From: Pempheris klunzingeri
Taxonomy: Eukaryota > Chordata > Actinopteri > Acropomatiformes > Pempheridae
NCBI RefSeq assembly: GCF_042242105.1
Contig: NC_092022.1
Location: forward strand, 11,776,001-11,840,000
Direction: 5' to 3'
Length of the DNA: 64,000 nt
The notes under the pieces: generated by a model
The model's database searches: none
The model's input: the letters and a program-made list of their open reading frames with translations, nothing else
What the model was told of the DNA's origin: nothing
Made by a program: the position numbers and the translations under genes
In this document: positions 40,288-51,437 of the stretch, in pieces
How positions within the stretch are numbered: position 1 is the stretch's first letter
Layout of the letters: each line of letters starts with the position of its first letter

Positions 40288-43200
40288 TATGAGTTATATT
40301 TCTACTTAGATCTTAACTCACTTCAAATTTTCACTAGCTTTTTCCAAACCTTTTAATTGCATCTCAAGATCTTCATTAGATGTAAATTCAGTTTGATAGT
40401 ATTAGTCAACACAGACATTAAACATACTGAATGTTGTGGACGTGTAAATGTCTATAACAATACTTTAGAGACCTGTCAATATCAGGGACAGTAGTTATCT
40501 TGACCCCTAATTACAAACTAATAGTCCTAATAGCAGCTAAAAATATGTAGCCATTTGCAGTAAAAGAGGGGGCTCTAGTGTATCTTTATGAAAAAAACAT
40601 TTTTTTTTTATAAATGCTGGGGAAGGTTTGTAACCTTTTTATAAAATGGAGTTTCTCTTCATTGTGATGTCCACGATCAGACTTGAAGCCACACTGCGGT
40701 GCTCTGTGGGGGTCTTGGGCGTGTTCAGGGACTGTTGGCTGTGCTTTGGGAGGCTGAGGTTTGTGGAGGTGGCTGTGCTCTGGGACCATCTCTGGTTTTT
40801 GTGGCATCTGTGGGGATGGGACTGGGATCGTCCCCGTGGGTGTCTCTGGGGTTGAGGTTTGGAGGATGGCCGCATTTTCTGCCTCTTTCAGTCTGGGTGG
40901 TCCTGGGCAATCGCTGTCCCTGGTGGCTATGGTTTGTGTTTGGTTCTATAATCCACTTAAAGTCTGGATACCCCACAAAAAAGGCTGAGAGCATTGTGAC
41001 ATTATGTAAGAGAATCATTCACTGCATGCATTATCCTGTTCATACATTTATCTATTGTACTTGAATTTTTTTGTCTTGAATATTCTTTTATAAACATTGT
41101 TATAATTATGAAGGCGATTTTGGTCATTTTCTACTCCTAGTTTCACCTAGATGTTTTTTCCATTAAAAAGTTTGCAATATCCAATTAAACCTAATTAAAG
41201 TTAAGTGTACATTAAATTTAACCTCAGTTTCCCTCTCCATGGAATATTATAAGAGATCCCCACATCAAAAAACACTGCAGAGATTTTAGTCCTATGTCCT
41301 CTGTGTATCCTATAACATTTATCCTAAATCAGATTTTTACTCTTATTCTAATTATTTTTTATTGCACACTACCCTTTTTAAGCACAACCTAAATAATGCA
41401 ACCCACAATGCATTTCATGGCACATATGAGCATGTGACAAATGACGCCTGCATTTCTTAGTAAGATCTAAAAATGAATGTTCAGTTGTAAATGGTCATGC
41501 AAGTAATGTGGTAAGACAGAGTTGAAACTAGGGGCCATCTTGAGATGGGATCACACCAACTGCGATGTTAAATCAGCGTGTATGGTGCAAAGGAACAAAT
41601 GACATAAGAGAAGGGAGTTTGAAAAACAGGTGAACTGTTTTTTTAGACTTCCAAAAATCATGGTCTTTAATTTTGGCACCTTTCCTCAGATCACACCTAT
41701 TTCTGAGCTCAGCCTTGACCTCTTTGAGCCACTGTACACCACAGCTATTATAAGACAATTTATCAATCTGACGTGATCCTCTGAAGCACTGTGGTTACAT
41801 TGACTTTTATTATATTCATAATAAACTGTGCTTTTATATGTTTCAGTCAGTGATGATTTTCTGTTACTCAGAAGAAGATATAACTTATATTAAGGGTTGT
41901 TTTACACTAAGTGAAAGTGACTAAGTCATGCACGACTACAAGGCAATAAAAAATATCAGGCATTTTTATTGAAACAAATTTTTAAGTGTTGAATTACAAT
42001 TTCCAGCTGAGTATTTTTAGGACTTAGGCAAAGTAAACATGAGCCACAACGTTAACTGTCTAATTCAATAAATTGTGGTGTAAACTTTACTAGGTTGTTT
42101 TTACTGTGAGAAACAGGGACAGTTGTGGTGCGCGGTGAGTGTAACACTACCCCTCAGGCTTCTGGGTGCTGAAATGTGCTTACAACTGTAAACTGCTGTC
42201 CTTTTCCCTTTATAACCTTATCTTCCTGCAGAGTGCCTGGGGGGTGCTCAGACGCAGTGTGCGTTCTTATACAGCTGAGAGTGTGTGATTTTTATACTGT
42301 GTGTATCTCACTGTAATAGCTGGCAGCCCTTTGAGAAGTGATGCTGTGTAAGAGCGTATTGAGCAGAAGGTCTGGAGTGAATTGGACATCTACTGTACAT
42401 TTAATGTCATGTTACTGCAGCCTCAAGTGAACCGTATAGTGGGTGGCTGCCTACTGCAGACAGTGCAGAATAGCATCTACCTCTGAATTTACACATGTGT
42501 GTGTTACTGTTGTCACCCAGAATTTTTCCATAGGGCCAACTTTCACTGTTACTCTCAACCTTGCTGCACCATATTTTTCAGTTTGCCCTCCTTCACTCTT
42601 AACTTTTGTGCTGAAAGTGGTCATCTGGTATGTTGCACCAGTAAAATGCTTGTTTGGTTGAGAGCTTCAACAATAAAGAGTCATAATGTTTATTTACAGA
42701 GGTTCAACATTTTTCTTTGGTCCTTTATGAGACAGTTTTGCAACTGTTTTGACTGTCAGGGAATTAACACCATGTGTTATATCATAAATTCATAGGTTGA
42801 CATTGCTCCTCCCTCTGTGTACTGTATCTCACTTTTACTTCTCATGCCTTCGTTGACATTTGACTCTTCCTCCCCTTGTAGCCTCCCTGCCATTACCTTC
42901 AACTCTCCACTCTCTCCTTCTACTGATACAACTGTGTTCACTTTTTAAGGTCTGCCACTATTAGCTGCTGGAATCTCCTGCTCTAGCTTTGTTTTCAGAC
43001 AGAAAAAAGAGTGAGAGAGAGGGAGGGAGGATGTAGAGAGGTAGGAGGGGAGGTGACAGAGGCAATGTGCGTGTGGTTTTCCACATGAATCTTTACCTTG
43101 CCATAGTGGGTATAAGGTTATGTTGTTTGTGTATGCAGCTCTTGTAATCAAATTAATGACAAAATCTGAGGATCTTCCTGATTGTTTGTCTTTCACCTTA

Positions 43201-46200
43201 AGAGTCTTCTCTAGTTTCATGCTGGGAGCGATTTCACAGAGGACATAGTTATTTCCAAGTGTGCCTGTGTAAGGTTGGAGATTGTACTCCATTCAGTAAG
43301 AACAGCAGGAGGACCAGAAGTGCAATCAATGTGGAGCACAGGTAAGAAATGAGCCTATTATCATCTACTGCTATTGTATCTATCTGCTTCCATTTAAAAG
43401 GATGCAGTATTGTGTCTCCGAAGACGTGCATCTTTTTTTGCATCCATCTGGTGTATATCTATGATCAGCTGATCACCCTGTGTGTTATAATCAGCTGACC
43501 ACACATATACATTAAATGGGACAAACACACACATTTGTCCAATTATTCAAGTTATTATTTAAGTATTCATTGAAAGAAATGTAATTTTGTGTGCTGCATC
43601 AAAGTGTAATTGGACAAATGTGAGTATTTATAAGCGTCTGGTCTTCAGACGGAGTCTTCATTCTTGGCTCAAAAATATACATGTTCCCTTGGAGCTGACA
43701 AGTGTCCCGACAGCTCCACCTGTCCTCTGCTGCATTCACCCTCAGATTGAACGGTGCATATTTAGGGTGAAGCTGATCTTATCTTGCTTGTATACAGTAT
43801 GTGTGAGTTTGTGTTTGTGTTTCTAAGCAGGGCTAAGGCATAGTTGTTTGTGTGAGGCTCGTTCATGTTTCGCATCTTAAGTTTGTTGCAACGAAAATGA
43901 GATCTGTGTCTGATGAGAGTGTGGAGACAATTTTGTTGCATCGGATGTATTTGAAGCTCGACTTCCCTGGAGACTTTTTCTCCTCTGCCACATCACTCTC
44001 CACTGAGGAATGTCTGAGCTTTAGAAACAGACTGTGATCTGTGGAGAAGATAATTACTTCAAATTGCTGTTTTCTAAAATACACACAGCATTACATAATA
44101 ATGACTTGGAATGTGTCAGCCTAAAGTGTTTTGTCTAGTAAGAGCAGCATAACTGAGATTATTGTTGTGAAGTTTCAACATGAACTACAGGCAGTTGTGG
44201 CGCAAATGTGTAATGTAAACGAGGCTGGAAAGAAAGACGTCCTGTCTTCTGCTCCCGGTGTAAAAGTGTCACACACGTGTGAGAGTGTGACAGTCAACAT
44301 CAACATTCTCCATCTCTGTAGGAAGGTGTGGATTCACAGGACAGGCACACCCACCTGTGTACACACATTCCTCAAAAACCTACAGTCTCTCTCTTTCTCT
44401 TTCTCTCTGTGCAGCTCTATTGACACGATCAAAAATCATACTGCAAAAGGACGAACATAGACATAAACATTAAGTAATGTTAAACATACACACAGTAGAC
44501 GGAAGCAACTAATTCTAGTCATTATTGATTAAGCTGTTGATTATTTTCTTGACTGTTTATTTTGCAAAATGTGACAATAAATGATAAAACAATAAAGAAA
44601 AATGCTGATTATAGAATCCTAGAGCACAGGGTGTTCAATTTCTTGGGTTTTTTTTTTTTAAAAAAAAAGATCTTCATATTACTCTAATGAAGGCCAAGAA
44701 AAGCAGAAAATTCTTATGTTTGTCATGTTTGCTTGAAATATAACTCAAAATAGTTGCTGATAACGATGTTTTTGAATTACTAATCAATTAATCATTGCAG
44801 TCTCGAATACAGTAAATACATAAAATAACAGTGATACACAGTAAATGAAATGAAATAACTGTCACAATTTGAAGGAAGAGAGAAATACTCAGAATCACGA
44901 AGGAGGGAGAGAAAATTTTTGTTGTAATATGAAGAAAGTCCTACATAAAGGCATGGACAGGCAGCCATAGATTTCCCTGTAAATTTGGGGAAAGTTTTAT
45001 TTTTATTTATACGATAATGGCTCTCTATTCTCTCTCTGTTTTACATTGGCCACAGCATTGGTTTTTCTTTAACCGTTGTTTTCTGTGCCTTATATATAAT
45101 AACCTTAGTTTTATGGATAAATTGTCTCTGAAGTAACTGATAACATTCAAGTTTTTAAACTGAGTCTCCCACACACACACTCACACGCACACAAGTCAGT
45201 GTGAGGGCTACAATACCTGAAGAATTTGAATTTCATCAATGTTGACTTACACCAACACAAATCCTACCGAATTTGAAACAATAAAAATGTGTACTTTGAT
45301 TTATTAGTCTTTCCTGGGGGAAAAAATGAATGCACAGGAAACATACTGTACAGCTGGCCACATTTCCTGCACATATCCACACCTGATCAATAGTCTATAT
45401 TTAGTGAGATGATTATCCCTCACAGCAGCAAACTGATATGCTTAACTGTCAGACTTGCAGGCTCAGGCCAGTTCAAGGGGAATGCAGAGGTCCTTTCGTT
45501 CATAGTGAGCTGGCCTACTTGTTGTGTGCGGTCATTGCTCTTAATGGAGCCTTTAGATAGTGTGTGTGGCACGAGGGGCTCAATTTCTGGTATATAGAGC
45601 GAAATGATTGCTTTCCTTTTGAGTTACCTAAGATTTCATAGTCTAATAAGCTGTGATTTATTGCCTGGTAGCTTCAGTATATGCTTTGCCACATAATCAA
45701 GGGAAGTGCAAGTATGCTGATGCCTGGTGCTCGCCTGGCCGCCTCACCTTTGACCTTCATAGGCAGTCTCTAAATTCACCACCACAGTGCCAGGAGCCAC
45801 CCAGAGCATGATATATGACCTAGGTGTGGACTCTATATCAACAGAACTGCTTTTCATTACACCATGCAAGCAAACTAGAAGTAGAAAAAGGGCAACATAA
45901 CATTTCTGGAGAGTCATATAGTGCCTGCAGGGCCAGGTATATGAAATACAACCTGAATTTATGATCAGTTTTTGACACTGCATTTAAGCTGTTATAAGGA
46001 GGTGAGTTACAGTCTGCCTGGTAAAATCTCACTGAGTATAGATTTACTGTGGGGGGTTTTTCTGCAGGAAAGAATGAGGAAGACAGATCATAGCATCATA
46101 GAAATTGAGAAGTTTGATGCTCTCTCCCTCCATTATGAGATATATCTCACAGGCTGTTGTAGCACATCAGCTGGCCACGTCCTAATAAGTCCTTCATAGT

Positions 46201-46627
46201 CAGTAGTCATCCCTGTCATATTTCACCTGCAGCACTCGGGCTTTGTGCACTTTACCTAATTCACCATTCTGCAGTTAAAACAGTTCTGGGAAGGACTCTG
46301 GCCTCTGTTAAGTCTGTTGTATAGATAGTTTTTTACTTGAGTAAGCTATTCCTGACTCCGTCTGACAAGCCATCAATACTATACCAGCTGTGCCTCATGT
46401 CTGTTTGGTTCCCTTATTTACCCCTGTCTGTGTTGACAAGGCTTGGGGAACATATCAGTGTCTCAGTTTACATGAGATCGTTTTCCATTATGGAACGTTT
46501 CCAGACTGCATTTGAGTACCAGGGATACTTTGATAGATTCCCTGAGTCTGTTTACAGGGAATTAATCATGTGCTGACAGGCTTAGACCAGTAGAGAGCAG
46601 CATAGATTAACCACTAAGCACTTTCAC

Positions 46628-46696
46628 TGTGTGTGTGCGTGTGCGTGTGTGCGTGTGCGTGTGCGTGCGTGCGTGCGTGTGTGTGTGTGTGCACAC
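46628..46696 (+). repeat. alternating purine-pyrimidine (TG/CG)n tract
   Basis: 69 bp of strict purine-pyrimidine alternation with many GTGCGT units, ending GTGCACAC. Confidence 0.9.
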
Positions 46697-47025
46697 TTGG
46701 ACCTTTTGACCCATGGACAAAAGCTGGTGCTCACAAGGTTTATCATTTATTTAAGGTCTTTAATGTGGTTTCAGTTTGTGTCCTGTTGAAGTTATGGTAA
46801 GGATTGGGGTTGGGTTAATGTCATTTTAACATTGCAGAAAACACAATATTTCACAAAGCCAAACAACAGGAAGTACAACTAAAAGTCTTCCCATAGAAAA
46901 CAGTTCTACAGCTTTTCTGGTTGTATTATCATTCCGTTGTCTTTTGTTATTGTGGTTTGTCCAGAGTTGTTGTGTTTGACACCTCAGAGCCACTGTACAA
47001 TTTATTACCATGTAGATATGCAAAC

Positions 47026-47027
<2 letters not shown>

Positions 47028-47056
<29 letters not shown>
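47028..47056 (+). repeat. (CA)n microsatellite
   Basis: Perfect CA repeat. Confidence 0.9.
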
Positions 47057-47058
<2 letters not shown>

Positions 47059-47447
47059 CGCCGGTAGGAGACATGTTAACATAATGAAAAGCACCCTCTT
47101 TCTCTTTTGCCTCACTGGAATCTTTTTTTTTTATTAAAACGTAACGTAATTCCTCTTAGTTTAGTTAGTTTATTTAGCATTGACTTCATGTTGATCAACA
47201 GAAAAAAACTGTATGAGCCAAAGTTAGCTTAGACGGTTCAGTTTAATGAATGAATTTATTTGTCACATGTTGTCATTTAATGTGCAATCACAGTCAACTG
47301 TAATCCCACCTTTTCCTTCAATTTGTGCATTAAAAAGACTTTAACAATTAACTAGGATTAACAATCATACACATATCTTTAATATGTGTATGATTGGGGG
47401 GACAAACTTAGGCATGTAAAATCATGTAAGATCTTAGTGATGTATCT

Positions 47448-47900
47448 AGTTCCGTCTTCCTGACCACAGCATGGAGAACAGGCCATTATCTGGGTGGTTG
47501 GGATCCCCAGTGATTCTCCTAGTCTTATTCTCATGGTGTATATGCTTTAGGCAGTGTGGAGCACCACCTATTGTATTTTGAGCCAAACCAACCACTCTTT
47601 GCAGGGCCTTGCAGTTGAGTTCAATTCTGTCTCCATACCAGGCAGTGATGTTCCCTGTCAGGACGCTCTCAATGGTGCAGCAGTAGAAATTCCTCAGTAT
47701 TTGAGTGGATACTTGGAATTTCCTCTTGTGTTTGAAGTGAAACAGCTGCCTTGCCTTTATCACCACTGAGTCAGCATGCAGCGCCCAGGTCAGGCCCCCG
47801 GTGATCTGGACAACAGTACATCAAATCCACTAGCTCCTTACTCTTTCTGATGTTCAGGAATAGGTTGTTGTCCTGACACCAGGTCCTCTTCTTCCTACAG
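47448..47900 (-). mobile_element. LINE ORF2 C-terminal fragment
   Basis: The minus strand reads QDNNLFLNIRKSKEL, then after a frame change LRNFYCCTIESVLTGNITAW, then ALQRVVGLAQNTIGGAP and HPDNGLFSMLWSGRRN. This order is the C-terminal part of a non-LTR retrotransposon reverse transcriptase common in fish. It is 5'-truncated and frameshifted. Confidence 0.7.
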
Positions 47901-47962
47901 GTAGTCCTTTTCTTTATTATGTTATTACCAGCTGCAACAGCATGTTGCTGCTATTGTTTACC

Positions 47963-47990
47963 CTGTCTGTCTGTCTGTCTGTCTGTCTGT
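47963..47990 (+). repeat. (CTGT)7 microsatellite
   Basis: Seven perfect CTGT units. Confidence 0.95.
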
Positions 47991-47999
47991 GTATGTGTA

Positions 48000-50600
48000 T
48001 CATTATGGCAAAATGTGGTCTTGGAGACAGCTTTTGTTGCAGGGACTAACGCAAATGCTGGTTTAAGTATTTTGCCAGTATACGCCTGTCTGTCTATGAA
48101 CACATTTAGTCACCGCACAAGTGTCACCACCAGGCAAGATGCAGTCACAACCCTTCACGGGTGTGTAGTTGAGATCACAATGAAGGCCGAGTTCAGAGAT
48201 GGATGGTAGGGGGTAAGGAAGGAGACACTGGTCTATCCACTATATGCCCCTGGCCCACACACTGTACGTATTTTACATGGTCTACATACACTAACTTAGT
48301 ATTTTGCTCAAGCATTTTTAACAATGACCATTACATATTCAATAAATAAAGAATATTACTTAACGAGAAGGCACATTTACTTTACTTATTCATCTTGATC
48401 TGTTTTGCCAAACCCACTTCTCTCAAGTCATAAGTTGCATCGCACCATACATGCAAATTTGGTGTTTTGTAATATGGCCTCTAGTGGTATCCTGTCAGCC
48501 TAACAATTTTCTTTTATACGGAAAATATAAACTGTGGTCAAATGGTACACTTCCAATGAATCAGTTCCAATTGAGACATATAACATATAATTTAATATTT
48601 TAGAGATTGTCTTGTTCTTTTACTGTTTTATTGTTGTTTTTTTTCTTTTTATCCAGTCCCCCTGACTGCAAGCCGATCTTCCCATCTAGAATAATAGAAT
48701 ATCTGAAATGAATGTGTCCCATGATGACCGTCCATCCTAAGGTGATAGAGGTCAGCACATCATCTCCAGAGTGATTGATTTGTAGCCAGTGGCAACAAAG
48801 GGACCTAATAGCCTAAATTTCCTCCCCTGTTTCCTCTCTCTTTTTCCTTTCCCTTCCTTTTACCAGCCCAATAACGCCATCTGTCCTCCCCCCAGTGGTC
48901 CACACCCCATCCATGTCTCCTAACTCCTCTCATGTGCCCCGTCCTCCCTCCTTTTTCTTACCTATGGATGATACAGGATCTCCATGCTCCGATTTCACCC
49001 TCTCATCATGACATCCATTAAAGTGGCGCTGGGCCCTGGGCCCTGGGCCCCCGTTGGCCCGACAGCACATTAGCACTCGGCCCATTGAACGCCAACAAGG
49101 ACCAGCTCTGAATTATTGATACCAACACAACTAATGAGGAAACCCTATCTCAGCTCTTTTGCTGACACACAAACACGCACAGAGATGCTCACAGAAGGAC
49201 TTGCATGCGTTGCTCTACTGATTATAACCATTGTTCCAGCTGCTGGTGTCCCATTTTCAAAAACTAATATTCTCAGTGCTCAGACCATTTCCTACAGACA
49301 CAGTTTGCTCCAAGGACCCACGGGATAAAATTCCTTTTGTAATTGGTCTGTTTGTTCTTTTGCACTAAAAACGCTAGTTTCACATCTGTACACTCATTAT
49401 TCTGTGTGTGTAACTGCTTATTTTATTGCTGTTAGAATTTGGTGGCAATTGAGAAAGTTGGATTTTTGTGCACCTTTGTTAAGAGCTACCATATGCTCCG
49501 TAATACCGGCAGCTTTTAGTCAGTGGATTTTACCCGAACTTACAATCTGCTTGTGTAGGTGTGTGTGGCTCCTCAGTCTGCCAATGTTTACATACAATAG
49601 CTTGAATGTGTGCAGTGGAGCTGCTGTGCAGAGAGGTATTGGAGGTGTCAGCCACCCTCCTTAGTATTCACTCCAACACCCCGTGACTCACAGCCTCAGC
49701 CTGAGAGCGTGAGAGGGGTGGGGGTGTGGAGGGAATAGAAAAGAGAAAGAGAAGCAGAGAGCAGGACAAGAGGAGGCACCACGAACATCAGGCAGCATTT
49801 TCTGTAGCCCCAGGCTCACGTGTTTGTATCTGTGTGTTTGCAAGCATGCCCGCCCAAGGGGATTAATTTTTTGACAGCTTTGTTAAGCCTTCTCATAAGC
49901 GCTGAGCTTCTCAATAACATCGTGGCTGTGTGATTTTCAAAAGTGTCTCTCTAGCTACCCTGGAAGAGAGAAAGAGACAGAGTAGTGCTCGGACATGACA
50001 CCAAACATTGTATGAGTGGCTTCTTGGTGTGGAGGAAGTGGACCATATGAAGCTGGCTGTGAAGCTCCTCTTCAATTAGTGACTACGTTGCTCTGGTCCA
50101 CAGTTTAATTCTCTGCAGCCCTTCTCCTGTGTCCGACTCTGTCTGTCTTTGTCTTTGTATTTCATCCTCCCGGTCGTCTCTTCTTGTCACTCCACATCTC
50201 TTCATCCCTCTGTCAGTTTGTATTTAGTTTAATCTGTGCCCCTCCTTCTGCTTCCTCCGCTCTGTCGCTTTCTATTTCATCTCTCCTTTTTTGCTTGCCA
50301 CCCCCCCATTCCACTCCCAGTCTAAATTCCATCCCTTTGACGAAAACACAGAGGTTGATAAAATGCGTAACCTTGCCTGGGCAGGTTAAGAGATGGAGGG
50401 AGAAAACGGGAGGACAGAGCCTCTCAGATGAAAGGTTAATCCTTTAACAAGTCCACATGCACGTGGAGTCAAAGGACAGATGAGGGGAAATAGTAAACAA
50501 CAAATGCTATAAACAGTTGTGACAATCAGGCTCTCTGTAGGGGGCAGATGGGTGAGAAGAAATATGGGAAATGAAAGGGAGAAACAGTGGTTGGGGGAGA
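48000..50600. other. intergenic region upstream of the 51 kb candidate promoter
   Basis: No gene is seen. It includes three tandem CTGGGCC units (49029-49049) next to a less AT-rich block (49020-49120) and pyrimidine-rich runs (50100-50330). Confidence 0.5.
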
Positions 50601-50671
50601 CGGCATTTTCAGTCAAGCTCTGTCTCTCCTTCATGACTTCCACTCTGCATGATGACAGGCGTCTGCCGCTG

Positions 50672-50990
50672 TTCCCATTGGTTGACTTTGCCACCAATCA
50701 GAGCAGAGGCATGTAAGGTGCCTTTAGGTTATACCCAACCCCAAAAAACAAGAAGCAGAGAGAGGAAGAGAAAGCCAGAGTGGGAGAGGGAGTGTGTGTG
50801 CTTTTCAGAGAGAGACCAAAGCAGCCAGCGATTTTACAGTACATTGATGACCTCACCTCTGATGCTACCTGTCTAATGGCACAGTTTGGAAGAAATTGCT
50901 TGTCAGCTGTTTGTTGGAGACCACTGCAATTCCTCCTGGCTGCTGTGGAGAAGAAGATCTTGGCTTTGTAGCCTCCCCCTCTGATTGGCT
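50672..50990 (+). promoter_or_regulatory. CCAAT-box cluster, candidate promoter
   Basis: ATTGG at about 50678, CCAATCA at about 50694 and ATTGGC at about 50983 form a cluster of CCAAT motifs in both orientations, 430-760 bp upstream of the candidate first coding exon. No TATA box is evident. Confidence 0.4.
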
Positions 50991-51025
50991 GTCACACTTT
51001 AGGCTCCCCCTCCTCTCTCTGACTC

Positions 51026-51030
<5 letters not shown>

Positions 51031-51056
<26 letters not shown>

Positions 51057-51200
51057 GCTACAAACCCCCTCCATACTGTCCTCAGGCTTACCTGAGCCAC
51101 AACTGCAGAAACGCTGGACCCCCTCCTCCCCACACACACACACACACACACGCTCTCTCTGTCTCACTCACACCACACACACACACACACACACACACTG
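51031..51200 (+). repeat. (CT)n and (CA)n microsatellites
   Basis: A CT run at about 51031-51056 and two CA runs at about 51130-51150 and 51175-51199. Confidence 0.85.
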
Positions 51201-51239
51201 TAGGCTTTTCACCTGGAGAGGGCAGGCGCAAGGGGCGGC

Positions 51240-51437
51240 ATGAGCAGCAGCAGTAGCAGCAGCAGTCTCTCCTCACATCCAACGCTGCCTGTCTGAGTTG
51301 CCTCTTTCTGGAGAGTGGAGAGGAACTCTGAAAACAGATTTTGGAGCCATTGTCCCTTGGCGAAAGCAGGAGAGACGGGGGCAGTGAGGGAGCACTTGTC
51401 AACCCAGGGACACCAAAGGCACACAACATGATTTTGG
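51240..51437 (+). CDS. znf385a: candidate first coding exon of znf385a (start codon exon only)
   Basis: A GC-richer, ATG-led exon ends at the donor gtgagt (51438). The coding part is ATG ATT TTG G (51428-51437), encoding Met-Ile-Leu and the first base of the next codon. ZNF385A isoforms, as I recall them, begin Met-Ile-Leu-Gly before an intron, and human ZNF385A lies in the same 12q13 neighbourhood as NEUROD4, MYL6 and C1QL4. The upstream (AGC)n run and the CCAAT cluster fit a 5'UTR and promoter. The remaining exons (C2H2-type zinc fingers) are not in the window, so the first intron would exceed 12.5 kb. Three residues are weak evidence, so another gene is possible. The 5' limit of the exon is a guess. 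Confidence 0.38.

Larger units (their letters stand above)
40300..47440. other. long intergenic region downstream in window
   Basis: No gene is seen. A G/T-rich plus-strand segment lies at 40680-40930, a (TG/CG)n alternating tract at 46628-46696 and a (CA)n repeat at 47028-47056. ORFs here (including 115 aa on minus at 42.9-43.3 kb) show no family match I recognise. Confidence 0.55.

Noticed and set aside
42945-43292. 115-codon minus-strand ORF
   Set aside because: Not recognised; the latter part is a GA-rich tract. It cannot be supported without conservation data.
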